13,461 bases of DNA from BOG-1112 sp964635325 (lineage in GTDB: Bacteria; Bdellovibrionota_B; Oligoflexia; Oligoflexales; Bog-1112). A program made the translations under genes and the position numbers. This document shows, piece after piece, positions 1 through 7,613 of the stretch (its first letter is position 1; the number at the start of each line of letters is the position of its first letter). The notes beneath the pieces were generated by a model. That model was given only the letters and a program-made list of their open reading frames with translations, had not been told where the DNA came from and ran no database searches. Location of the stretch: contig CAZWOL010000066.1 of NCBI GenBank assembly GCA_964635325.1, forward strand, positions 1-13,461, in the 5' to 3' direction.

Positions 1-1
1 A

Positions 2-985
2 GTTAACGACAAATTCTGCAAAATTTCTGGTTATAGCAGAGATGAGCTAATTGGACAGAATCACCGAATTATCAAATCAGGTCACCACAAACCACAGTTT
101 TTTGAAGGCATGTGGGTAACCATACAGAACAAGCGACCATGGCGTGGTGAGGTGTGTAACAAAGCGAAAGATGGCACCCTTTACTGGGTAGATTCCTCAA
201 TCATCCCAATATTAGACTCGAAGGGTAACATCGAAAACTACTATTCCATTCGCTACGACATTAGCAGTCGCAAGACTGCCGAAGCCTCTTTGGTTCGCTC
301 AGCTAAGCTAGCATCCATGGGTGAGATGGCAGGTGGAATAGCACATGAGATCAATAATCCCGTCTCTATTATCGGTGCCAGTGCAGATAAGATTTTAAAA
401 CTTCTGACCCAAGAATCTTATGACCGAGTTGCGTTAGAAGGCTACGCTACGTCAATATTGGAAACTAGCAAACGCATCACCTCTATTATCAATGGAATGC
501 ATACTCTGTCACGCAACGCTGATGCAGACCCACACACCATGATCCAACTTAAGGAACTCGTAGATAATGTTGCAGTACTCGCTCAAGATAGGCTTAAGCA
601 GCATAGCATACGAATATCTATCGATGTCCCATCCGATTTGGTCGTCATGGGAAATAAAACCCAACTGAGTCAGGTTCTACTGAATCTTATTTTTAATGCC
701 GATGATGCATTGCGCGGCAAAGAGGAATCGTGGATTAGAGTGAATGCGAACAAAACTCCAACCCATATTGAACTATCAGTTACAGATAGTGGAAATGGCA
801 TACCACAACACGTGCAACAACGATTGTTTGTTCCATTCTTTACAACTAAAGAAGCAGGCAAGGGAACCGGCCTTGGCTTAAGCTTATCTCGCAAAATTTT
901 AGAACAACACAAAGGTGAATTGATACTGGATTCGAGCTGTCCAAATACTCGTTTTATCCTCAAAATTCCTATTCAAAAATTATAA
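2..985 (+). CDS. PAS-domain sensor histidine kinase, 5'-truncated by the window edge
   Basis: The frame is open from base 2 to TAA 983-985 and no start is visible, so the N-terminus lies outside the window. The first ATG, at 110, is inside the PAS domain and is not the start. Numbering from base 2: the PAS domain ends near residue 95 (GYSRDELIGQNHRI early, then YYSIRYDISSRK). The HisKA dimerisation/phosphoacceptor segment is GEMAGGIAHEINNP with His115. The HATPase domain has N-box LNLIFNADDA (Asn232), G1 box DSGNG (Asp262) and G2 box GTGLGLS (288-294). No receiver domain follows the kinase, so the partner response regulator must be a separate protein, and none is encoded here. No membrane segment is visible in the part present. 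The stop is one base from the ldhA stop, so the two genes converge with no room for a terminator. The kinase assignment is firm; the signal is unknown. Confidence 0.93.
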   Translation, partial: VNDKFCKISGYSRDELIGQNHRIIKSGHHKPQFFEGMWVTIQNKRPWRGEVCNKAKDGTLYWVDSSIIPILDSKGNIENYYSIRYDISSRKTAEASLVRSAKLASMGEMAGGIAHEINNPVSIIGASADKILKLLTQESYDRVALEGYATSILETSKRITSIINGMHTLSRNADADPHTMIQLKELVDNVAVLAQDRLKQHSIRISIDVPSDLVVMGNKTQLSQVLLNLIFNADDALRGKEESWIRVNANKTPTHIELSVTDSGNGIPQHVQQRLFVPFFTTKEAGKGTGLGLSLSRKILEQHKGELILDSSCPNTRFILKIPIQKL

Positions 986-986
986 A

Positions 987-1970
987 TCAAGAGAACGCAA
1001 CTTCATTGGTCAATGGTCTATTCTCTGAAAATTCCCTAATATTTTGTATTGTTGTATCTGCAATATTTGATAGCGCCTCATGAGTAAAAAACCCCTGATG
1101 TGCCGTTATCAAAACGTTCGGAAAAGATTGTAGCCTTGCGAAAACATCATCATCAATAATATCGTTTGAATGGTCAGAGAAAAAAAGATGTTCTTCTTCT
1201 TCATAAACATCAATACCAAGATATCCAACTTTACGGCTCTTTAATGCACTAATAACCGCTTTGGAATCAAGAATAGCTCCTCGACTGGTATTGATAAGCA
1301 TCACATTATCTTTCATTTTACTTAAAGAAGACTTGTTTATGAGGTGATGGGTCTTGTCATTCAAGGGACAATGGATGCTGATAATATCAGACGATGCGTA
1401 TAATCGATCCGTCGTAGTATATTCAACACCCCATGAGATACAGTCTTGGTCTTGAACTGGGTCAAAGGCAAGCACCTTACAACCAAAGCCGAGCATGATT
1501 TTAGCAAACGCTTTTCCAATATTCCCTGTACCAACTACACCGATGTTTTTCCCATACAAGTCGAAGCCTTTGAGTCCACTTAGAGCAAAATTCTGCTCAC
1601 GTACTCGCTGATAGGCACGATGCGTTTTCCTATTTAGAGAGAGAATCAAAGCAACCGCATGTTCAGCAACCGAATATGGAGAATACTTGGGTACGCGTGC
1701 AACTTTGATTCCAAATTTTTGAGCAGCTTTCAAATCGACATGATTGAAACCAGCTGAGCGCAAAGCAATAAATTTTGTTCCTTGAATGGATAGTTTTTCC
1801 AAAGTCTCAGAGTCAAGTTGATCATGTGCAAAGCAGCTAATCATTGAAAACCCAGCACACAGAGTGCTTGTCTTTGAGTTTAGCCTCTCTTCGAAAAAAC
1901 TAAAATTAGCACAATCATGCTGATAGTACTGACGTTCAAAGTCATGGAAACTAAAAAATGCAACTTTCAT
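987..1970 (-). CDS. ldhA: D-lactate dehydrogenase (NAD-dependent 2-hydroxyacid dehydrogenase)
   Basis: 327 aa, the normal length for fermentative cytosolic D-lactate dehydrogenase, which reduces pyruvate to D-lactate with NADH. The Rossmann motif is GVVGTGNIG (residues 144-152), followed by Asp170 in AFDP, the acidic residue that selects NAD over NADP. The catalytic triad matches E. coli LdhA spacing: Arg230 in NTSRGAILD, Glu259 in DVYEEEEHLFF and His291 in TAHQGFFT. The DVYEEE..LFF stretch is typical of LdhA rather than of phosphoglycerate or glyoxylate dehydrogenases. The ATG at 1970 has GAGG seven bases upstream. The gene lies 50 bp downstream of norB on the same strand and could be cotranscribed with it, although a strong hairpin lies between them. 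Its stop is one base from that of the convergent kinase. Linkage to an NO reductase suggests a role in reoxidising NADH under nitrosative stress; that role is inference. Confidence 0.93.
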   Translation of the reverse strand: MKVAFFSFHDFERQYYQHDCANFSFFEERLNSKTSTLCAGFSMISCFAHDQLDSETLEKLSIQGTKFIALRSAGFNHVDLKAAQKFGIKVARVPKYSPYSVAEHAVALILSLNRKTHRAYQRVREQNFALSGLKGFDLYGKNIGVVGTGNIGKAFAKIMLGFGCKVLAFDPVQDQDCISWGVEYTTTDRLYASSDIISIHCPLNDKTHHLINKSSLSKMKDNVMLINTSRGAILDSKAVISALKSRKVGYLGIDVYEEEEHLFFSDHSNDIIDDDVFARLQSFPNVLITAHQGFFTHEALSNIADTTIQNIREFSENRPLTNEVAFS

Positions 1971-1990
1971 CCTAAGACCTCTTCAACGCA

Positions 1991-2013
1991 GAAGCAGAGC
2001 TCCACTCTGCTTC
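1991..2013. terminator. Perfect 9-bp-stem hairpin between norB and ldhA
   Basis: GAAGCAGAG, then loop CTCCA, then CTCTGCTTC forms a perfect 9-bp stem with a 5-nt loop. On the plus strand it is followed by ATTTTTC, as in an intrinsic terminator for transcription running rightwards, antisense to norB. On the minus strand, the direction of norB and ldhA, the stem is followed by TGCGTTG with no U-tract, so it is unlikely to stop norB transcripts fully. There it could instead act as a partial attenuator or protect the 3' end of norB mRNA. Confidence 0.55.
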
Positions 2014-2020
2014 ATTTTTC

Positions 2021-4264
2021 CTAGTCTTGTGCTCTTTTGAAAATGCGAAAACCAATACGATCAAGAACAGCCGCAACTAAGCAAAAGGCACCACTGGCAA
2101 ACACGACATCTCCAAGCATCCGCATCCAACGTAAAGCTTGAATCTGACTTGTCTGCATGAGTTCCAATCCTCGAGCATACCATAGCCCTTCGTGTAAAGA
2201 TGCCTTGAATTGAATGAGACCAATAGGAAGCAGAGTCAAAATGATCATGAGTACCAGCCCACCGTTAAGCCCCCAAAATGCAAAACGCATCAAACGATCG
2301 TCCCAGGAACGCTTTGGAAATGTGGATTGAACCATAAAGAGCACAAGACCTAATGAAAGCAGCCCATAGACTCCAAAAGTAGCACCGTGAGCATGCACAG
2401 CAGTTGTATTCAATCCTTGCATGTAATAGAGAGCGATAGGTGGATTAATGAGAAAACCAAATATACCTGCTCCAACAAGGTTCCAAAAAGCTACACCTAC
2501 AAAAAATGTAATCGGCCAGCGGTAGTTGTCCATCCAACTCGTCAGTTTTTGGAAGCGATAGGTACGAAAGGCTTCAAAACCAATAAGAACAAGGGGAACA
2601 ACTTCAAGAGCGGAAAAGCATGCTCCAATCGCACTAATCGAAGTTGGAGTCCCACTAAAGTATAAATGATGGAAAGTTCCAGGCACCCCTCCCAAAAGAA
2701 AGATAGACGTTGAAAGCAAAGATCCTTTGGTTGCAGAACGAGGTTTGATAAGACCAAGCGTTACAAAAATAAAAGCAAGAGTTACGGTTGCAAAGACCTC
2801 GAAAAATCCTTCAACCCAAAGATGTACTACCCACCAACGCCAAAACTCCATAATACTTAAGTGAGTTCTGGCTCCATAAAATAAGGCACCACCATAAAAC
2901 AAACCGATAGCAAGGGTTGATGCCGTAAAGAGAAGCAGAAGCTGCTTTGAATCTCCAGCTACTTTCAGAGCAGGAAGAATGCAGCGTAGCATAAGAAAAA
3001 GCCAGAGACCGAGACCAATGATAAGTAAGATTTGCCAAAAGCGCCCAAGATCTGTGTACTCGTAACCTTGGTGTCCAAACCAAAATGACAGATCAAGGTC
3101 CAATAATTGATGAATTGCTAAAAACTCACCTGTAAGAGAGCCAAACACCACAAATACGAGTGCCCCAAAAAGGACATTAACCCCAAGTCGTTGATACTTT
3201 GGATCTCTCCCTCCATTAACAATCGGCGCAATAAATAAACCTGCAGCTAAAAAGGATGTGGCAATCCAAAAAAGAGCTGCTTGCAAATGCCAAGTTCGCG
3301 CTAATGAGTATGGTAAGATCTTGGAAAGGGGAAGCCCATAGAAATCTTGCCCTTCAACCGTATAGTGAGCAAGAGCTCCTCCAAGTCCAATCTGCAAAAG
3401 AAAAAGAGCAAGGACCGTGCCCCAATATTTCCAAAGAGCCTGCATTGATGGTGTAATTGAAAATTGTTGAAGGGGGTCTCTTTTGGGGAGTATAGCGGAG
3501 ATCTCTTCCTCTTCTTTCCGAAAGGAATAAAACCAAATCATAAAACCAACTGCAGCAATAAGAAGAATAATAGAGATAACACTCCAGAATATATTTTCTG
3601 CGGTTAACGTATTATCTATCAGTGGCTCATGAGGCCAGTTTGCAGTATAGGTATAGGTTTCTCCCGGACGGTTTGTGGAAGCAGCCCAAGTCGACCAATG
3701 AAAGAAAGCCATCATTTTTTCACGACGCTCTGCTGAAGGCAAAACGTTTTCATGAATCGCATATGCAATTCGCGTTGAATGCAGTTCCGGGTCGCTACTG
3801 AAGAGCTTGAGGTAGTATTCTTTCGTCTGCACAAAAGCTTGATAACGTATTGGTGATAATATTACTTGCCCATCAACAACTCCAGCTCCACGATAGTCCT
3901 TCAGCATAGAGTTCTTGATCATCATTTTTTCGTCTGCATTTGTCTCAGCAAATGTTTTAGAAAATTTCTCTTGCGATGCTATATCTTGGTAATGAACCAA
4001 TTCTCTATGCAGCCAATCGGCTGTCCAATCTGGTGCTTGATAGGCGCCGTGACCCCAAACCGATCCGATTTGCTGTCCACCTATTGACTGCCATACAGTT
4101 TGCCCAGTAAGAATGTCATCTTTATTGTAGATTAGAGCACCGTCAGGAGCACGCAATACGGAGTAAAGCGGTGGAGCCTGGCGATAGACCTCGTTACCAA
4201 ATGAGCCGAGTATTGTGAATGTTACTGTGAGTACACCGACCAACAACCACCAGTATTTCGCCAT
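2021..4264 (-). CDS. norB: Quinol-dependent nitric oxide reductase (qNOR, single subunit)
   Basis: 747 aa, typical of single-subunit qNOR of the haem-copper oxidase superfamily, which reduces 2 NO to N2O in the inner membrane with quinol electrons. An N-terminal helix (about 4-22) precedes the qNOR-specific extracytoplasmic domain (about 25-220, with LTGQTVWQSIGGQQIGS and GHGAYQAPDW). A second helix (about 225-247) leads into the NorB-like multi-helix core. By homology the haem ligands are His326 in RTWHLQ with His626 (low-spin haem b) and His624 (haem b3) in HAHG. Non-haem FeB ligands are His481 in HLWVEGFFE, with Glu485, and the His532-His533 pair in GTFHHLYFSGTP. All are present. No separate cytochrome c subunit gene (norC) is nearby, which fits the quinol type. 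The ATG at 4264 has GGAG five bases upstream. Divergence from nsrR across a palindromic operator candidate points to NO-responsive repression. The role is detoxification or the NO step of denitrification; no nitrite or N2O reductase lies in the window. Confidence 0.97.
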   Translation of the reverse strand: MAKYWWLLVGVLTVTFTILGSFGNEVYRQAPPLYSVLRAPDGALIYNKDDILTGQTVWQSIGGQQIGSVWGHGAYQAPDWTADWLHRELVHYQDIASQEKFSKTFAETNADEKMMIKNSMLKDYRGAGVVDGQVILSPIRYQAFVQTKEYYLKLFSSDPELHSTRIAYAIHENVLPSAERREKMMAFFHWSTWAASTNRPGETYTYTANWPHEPLIDNTLTAENIFWSVISIILLIAAVGFMIWFYSFRKEEEEISAILPKRDPLQQFSITPSMQALWKYWGTVLALFLLQIGLGGALAHYTVEGQDFYGLPLSKILPYSLARTWHLQAALFWIATSFLAAGLFIAPIVNGGRDPKYQRLGVNVLFGALVFVVFGSLTGEFLAIHQLLDLDLSFWFGHQGYEYTDLGRFWQILLIIGLGLWLFLMLRCILPALKVAGDSKQLLLLFTASTLAIGLFYGGALFYGARTHLSIMEFWRWWVVHLWVEGFFEVFATVTLAFIFVTLGLIKPRSATKGSLLSTSIFLLGGVPGTFHHLYFSGTPTSISAIGACFSALEVVPLVLIGFEAFRTYRFQKLTSWMDNYRWPITFFVGVAFWNLVGAGIFGFLINPPIALYYMQGLNTTAVHAHGATFGVYGLLSLGLVLFMVQSTFPKRSWDDRLMRFAFWGLNGGLVLMIILTLLPIGLIQFKASLHEGLWYARGLELMQTSQIQALRWMRMLGDVVFASGAFCLVAAVLDRIGFRIFKRAQD

Positions 4265-4292
4265 AACGACTCCAAATGATATAGCACATATA

Positions 4293-4315
4293 TCGATATA
4301 TTTTATATATATCGA
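4293..4315. promoter_or_regulatory. Candidate NsrR operator, 9-5-9 perfect inverted repeat
   Basis: TCGATATAT - TTTAT - ATATATCGA is a perfect inverted repeat with total span 23 bp. It is centred at 4304, exactly 40 bases from both the norB ATG (4264) and the nsrR ATG (4344). The known NsrR site is two 11-bp half-sites, about AANATGCATTT, inverted with a 1-bp gap (also 23 bp). Aligned to it, this sequence keeps the GAT..ATTT-N-A.AT..ATC skeleton and differs mainly in having AT where the consensus has GC. An overlapping 14-bp palindrome, ATATATCGATATAT at 4288-4301, is an alternative protein site. That NsrR binds here and represses both genes is inference. Confidence 0.7.
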
Positions 4316-4343
4316 ATAGATAGCTTTGAAAAGGATATTTATT

Positions 4344-4733
4344 ATGCGTCTAACAACAAAATCAGACTACTGCTTACGCGTTCTAATTTATTTGCAAGAG
4401 AACCCTGGAAAATCAAAGATTCAAGAAATTGCTGAAGCCTATGCCATTTCAAAAAATCATCTCAGCGTTGCTGTCAATAGACTTTCTGAACTAGGATACG
4501 TCATTTCTACAAGTGGACCTAAAGGGGGCATCGAATTTAATCCAGCAATGGCTAATCGCACCCTTGCTGAGCTCACGTTAGCTCTTGAGGAACTCAATGT
4601 AGTGGAATGCTTTAATGCCGAGACGAATTCCTGCGTTCTGAGTACAAAATGTCGCCTGCAACATATCCTCAAAAAAGCAACTAAAGCATTTATTACTGAG
4701 CTATCTAATTATAAAGTTAAGGATTTGGTTTAG
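4344..4733 (+). CDS. nsrR: Rrf2-family Fe-S transcriptional repressor, NsrR type
   Basis: 129 aa from ATG 4344, giving MRLTTKSDYCLRVL, the canonical NsrR/Rrf2 N-terminus. A TTG at 4326 would add six residues, but AAAGGAT at about 4330-4335 fits the ATG better. The winged helix-turn-helix covers about residues 1-65 (IQEIAEAYAISKNHLSVAVNRLSELGYV, then GPKGGI in the wing). The cluster cysteines are Cys89, Cys97 and Cys103 (C-x7-C-x5-C), and Asp8, equivalent to a cluster ligand in Streptomyces NsrR, is present. This supports an NO-sensitive Fe-S cluster: NO destroys it and releases DNA. Divergence from norB, with a 23-bp palindrome midway, indicates it is the local repressor and probably represses itself. 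Its stop overlaps the 3' end of the hybrid kinase by 4 bp. An IscR-like role is less likely given the NOR linkage and the cysteine spacing. Confidence 0.92.
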   Translation: MRLTTKSDYCLRVLIYLQENPGKSKIQEIAEAYAISKNHLSVAVNRLSELGYVISTSGPKGGIEFNPAMANRTLAELTLALEELNVVECFNAETNSCVLSTKCRLQHILKKATKAFITELSNYKVKDLV

Positions 4734-7300
4734 GGAGCATCTGCCTTTTTCAAGTCACGAACTTTCAAGTAGGGTGTTAGAGCGTTTGCCAAATCTTCTC
4801 TAGTGACTGGCTTTGAAATAAATCCGTTCATTCCAGCAGATCGACAGCTCTCTCTATCACTGTAAGACGACTCCGCAGTGATTGCTAGAATTGTAATCTT
4901 GGACTGAGGCAAAGTTGAATCAGATCGAATCCTTCTCGTTGCTTCCAAACCATCTAGCACCGGCATTCTACAATCCATGAGCACGAGATCAAACCGTTCC
5001 ATTTTCAAAGCATCTATTGCTTCTTGACCATTTGCAACGACCTTAGACGTACATCCTATTAAGGAAAGAATCTTGCGAATAACATTCTGATTAACAAGAT
5101 TATCCTCGGCCACTAAAATATGACCATTTAGTAGATTTAAAATCTTCTCCTTCTTTTCTGACTTCTCTGGAATGTTTGCTTCTACTAATTTTAAGGGGAT
5201 AGAAAACGAAAATTCAGACCCGAGCCCCTCCTCACTCTTGACTGCGATACGACCGTCCATCATTTCTACCAATTTTTTGATAATCGCAAGACCAAGACCA
5301 GTTCCCCCAAATGTCTGAGAAATGGAACTATTCACCTGAAAGAAAGGCTGAAACAGCTGCGCAATCGATTCCTTAGAAATACCAATTCCGGTGTCAGTAA
5401 CGGAGAATGAAAAGACTGCTCCTGCAGCACTCTCCTCCAACTTACAGTCAACAGAAATCTTTCCTTGTTTGGTAAATTTTATTGCATTATTTAGAAGATT
5501 ATTGACAATCTGCCCCAATCGCTTTTGATCAACCATAACAATCTTGCTTCTTTCATTGCTATGGTAGCTAAAGAGAAGGCCCTTTCTTTCACACTCCATC
5601 CGATGACCAACCATGAGTTCATCTAGAAAATGAAAAATATCGACTTGTGAGAGATGCAAACTAAGTTTCTTTGAATCAAGCTTTTGAAAATCCAATATAT
5701 CACTGACGAGAGCATTCAAATTTTTTGCAGAAAAGATGATAGCGCTAAGGTATTCTCTTTGACTTTTATCTAGTGATGTATCAGAAAGTATATCCGCTGC
5801 ACCAACAATACCATTCAGAGGCGTTCGAATTTCATGACTCATAGTTGACAAAAATTCGGATTTGACTTTGTTAGCTTTTCTTTCGGACTCAAGAATTTTT
5901 AGATGCTCCGTTAGGTCTTCAGCGATCCCCAAAAATCCAACAATATTTTTTTCAGAGTCATAAAGAACAGAGATACAGAGACGAACTCTGAAACGAACTC
6001 CATTTTTTTTGATATAAGTCCATTCATCAATATACACCGACCCTGTCGCGAGAGGCTTCGCAATGAATGTTTCAAATCCAGGATTTACTGCTTTTCCAAG
6101 CTCCTTAGTCAGAACTTCTGCCTTCGCAACAACCTCATTAAGATCATGAATAAGAGCTGGAGTATGGGAGCCAATTAGCTCACTAGCTTTATATCCAAGC
6201 ATCGCTTCAGCCGTGGGATTAAATATTGTGATAATTCCATCGGGTTGCGTGGCAATTACGGAGTAACCCGCACTTTGAATAACAGCATTCAACCATTCAC
6301 TATTTTTGTGAAGCGTTTGATCCATCTCGAGTCTTCGTTTTTTATTCAAAAACAATGCTAACATTAATACTGTTAGCAACAACAAATAGATAAAAACAAG
6401 GCTGATAAACGATTCAAAGATATTACTATTTCTTTCTCTAACAAAAACTTTCCATATCTGTCCACCAACGGGTAGATCGATAGTTCGCTGATGCAAAAAT
6501 ATGCTTGAATACAAAGTTTCTTGAGTTGGTAACATTTCAATTTCGTCATCAATACCAATTTTCAACTCCAAATTTTTCGGCATTTTAGAGTAGATCCGTT
6601 CTAAAATTGCCTCCAACACCACAGGCGTATACGCCCAACCAACTATTGCATTAAGCCTCTCCTGCTCAGTTGTCGGTGTTCTATGACTTTTATATATTGG
6701 AATCAGATACAAAAACCCCGTATGCTCCTGCGATTTTTGCACCAACTTTATTTTCTTTGTCAGCACAGGTTTTCCAGATCTAGCTGAAAGCATTGCTGCA
6801 CTACGTCGATTTATTTCAAACGAAATATCCAAGCCAACAGCTGGACCATTTGATTCAACAGGCTCAATCGTTTCGATAATCATATGCTGCTGAGTTTTTA
6901 CAAGAGGGTGAATATTAAAATTTGGCCGTATTTTTCTTTGACTTTTTTCATATCTTGAAAGGTCCGAATCTTCTACCAGACGAACGAGACCAAACCCTAA
7001 GGAACCGCTAAAGTTGTTGAACATTTCGCGCGATTCTGCATAACTTCGAAAAGAAGCCGTTTCCATTTTCATCCCATTTGCGACAACAGCACCTTTTGCA
7101 CCTTGAAGACCAAAAATGTAACTAGCTACCTCATCTTCTAAAACTTTGTATGTTTTAGAAGCATCCGTTTTAAATGTCTCAGATCCCGATTTAAACAAGA
7201 GATGCATTGAAAATAGAAACAGAATCGACAACAAAGGAACGACAAAAACTAAGAGAGCTTGATCTCGAAGCAGAATCATCTTACTAATTCTATCTTTCAT
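4730..7300 (-). CDS. CHASE-domain hybrid sensor histidine kinase with C-terminal receiver
   Basis: About 856 aa from ATG 7300. GTG codons at 7321 and 7324 would add a few residues but have no ribosome-binding site; the ATG has only a weak GAG. Domains: membrane helix about 13-34; extracytoplasmic CHASE domain about 40-290 (GLDISFEINRRSAAMLSARSG and VQKSQEHTGFLYLIPIYK are characteristic); membrane helix about 298-318; PAS about 335-465 with PAC-like end GFLGIAEDLTEHL; HisKA with STMSHEIRTPLNG (His489); HATPase with NNLLNNAIKF, DTGIG and GGTGLGLAI; linker; REC about 726-846 with AEDN, phosphoacceptor Asp776 in LMDCRMP and Lys830. All phosphorelay residues are intact. No Hpt domain follows, so a separate Hpt protein or regulator is needed. 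CHASE domains bind small extracellular ligands; the ligand here is unknown. It converges on nsrR with a 4-bp overlap and diverges from the haem-protein gene. Confidence 0.93.
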   Translation of the reverse strand: MKDRISKMILLRDQALLVFVVPLLSILFLFSMHLLFKSGSETFKTDASKTYKVLEDEVASYIFGLQGAKGAVVANGMKMETASFRSYAESREMFNNFSGSLGFGLVRLVEDSDLSRYEKSQRKIRPNFNIHPLVKTQQHMIIETIEPVESNGPAVGLDISFEINRRSAAMLSARSGKPVLTKKIKLVQKSQEHTGFLYLIPIYKSHRTPTTEQERLNAIVGWAYTPVVLEAILERIYSKMPKNLELKIGIDDEIEMLPTQETLYSSIFLHQRTIDLPVGGQIWKVFVRERNSNIFESFISLVFIYLLLLTVLMLALFLNKKRRLEMDQTLHKNSEWLNAVIQSAGYSVIATQPDGIITIFNPTAEAMLGYKASELIGSHTPALIHDLNEVVAKAEVLTKELGKAVNPGFETFIAKPLATGSVYIDEWTYIKKNGVRFRVRLCISVLYDSEKNIVGFLGIAEDLTEHLKILESERKANKVKSEFLSTMSHEIRTPLNGIVGAADILSDTSLDKSQREYLSAIIFSAKNLNALVSDILDFQKLDSKKLSLHLSQVDIFHFLDELMVGHRMECERKGLLFSYHSNERSKIVMVDQKRLGQIVNNLLNNAIKFTKQGKISVDCKLEESAAGAVFSFSVTDTGIGISKESIAQLFQPFFQVNSSISQTFGGTGLGLAIIKKLVEMMDGRIAVKSEEGLGSEFSFSIPLKLVEANIPEKSEKKEKILNLLNGHILVAEDNLVNQNVIRKILSLIGCTSKVVANGQEAIDALKMERFDLVLMDCRMPVLDGLEATRRIRSDSTLPQSKITILAITAESSYSDRESCRSAGMNGFISKPVTREDLANALTPYLKVRDLKKADAP

Positions 7301-7411
7301 AACAGCACTCAGACATAACACCACATTTTATTCAAAACAATTCACATTATTACTCGGTAAGAATCGAAGAAATCTAAAATGATAAAAATGCAAAAATTTG
7401 GAAATTTTCTA

Positions 7412-7434
7412 TCATTGTAGCTTCTATACAATGA
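7412..7434. promoter_or_regulatory. Inverted repeat 8-7-8, operator or hairpin candidate
   Basis: TCATTGTA - GCTTCTA - TACAATGA is a perfect 8-bp inverted repeat. Flanking TTTTCT (7405-7410) and AGAAAA (7440-7445) extend it into a longer interrupted stem. It lies about 110 bp upstream of the hybrid kinase start and 180 bp upstream of the haem-protein gene. No T-run follows on either strand, so an operator is more likely than a terminator. The binding protein is unknown. Confidence 0.4.
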
Positions 7435-7516
7435 CTTCCAGAAAACCAGTAGAACACTGCGAAATAATTTATGCTTAAAATGATAATTTTGTAATATCTT
7501 CAACTTTTTTCAAAAA

Positions 7517-7533
7517 ATGTGAAGAAATCACAT
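7517..7533. promoter_or_regulatory. ATGTGA-N5-TCACAT inverted repeat upstream of the CXXCH gene
   Basis: ATGTGA - AGAAA - TCACAT is a perfect 6-bp inverted repeat about 80 bp upstream of ATG 7614. It resembles the CRP-type site TGTGA-N6-TCACA but has a 5-bp spacer, one short of the usual six. It may bind a CRP/FNR-family relative or another dimer. It overlaps a second small repeat, AAATCA-CA-TGATTT (7525-7538). Confidence 0.4.
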
Positions 7534-7613
7534 GATTTTATATGGCTTTCCGTAGTAGATTTAAATAACTTATATTGCTTCCTATAAGCATCGATTGAAA
7601 AAGGGTATCGAAA

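Larger units (their letters stand above)
7325..7613. other. Divergent AT-rich intergenic region with paired inverted repeats
   Basis: This 289-bp spacer sits between the divergent hybrid kinase and the CXXCH protein gene. No coding potential or RNA gene was seen. It holds two perfect inverted repeats (7412-7434 and 7517-7533, listed separately). AAAGGG at about 7600-7605 is a good ribosome-binding site for the gene at 7614. TATATT (7571-7576) is a possible -10 box for that gene, without a convincing -35. Confidence 0.6.

Noticed and set aside
7300..7324. GTG codons at 7321/7324 as the hybrid kinase start
   Set aside because: Upstream sequence is AT-rich without a Shine-Dalgarno motif; ATG 7300 gives a normal cytoplasmic leader before the first membrane helix.
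7525..7538. AAATCA-CA-TGATTT as an FNR box
   Set aside because: FNR sites are TTGAT-N4-ATCAA; here the half-sites are in the wrong orientation and spacing.
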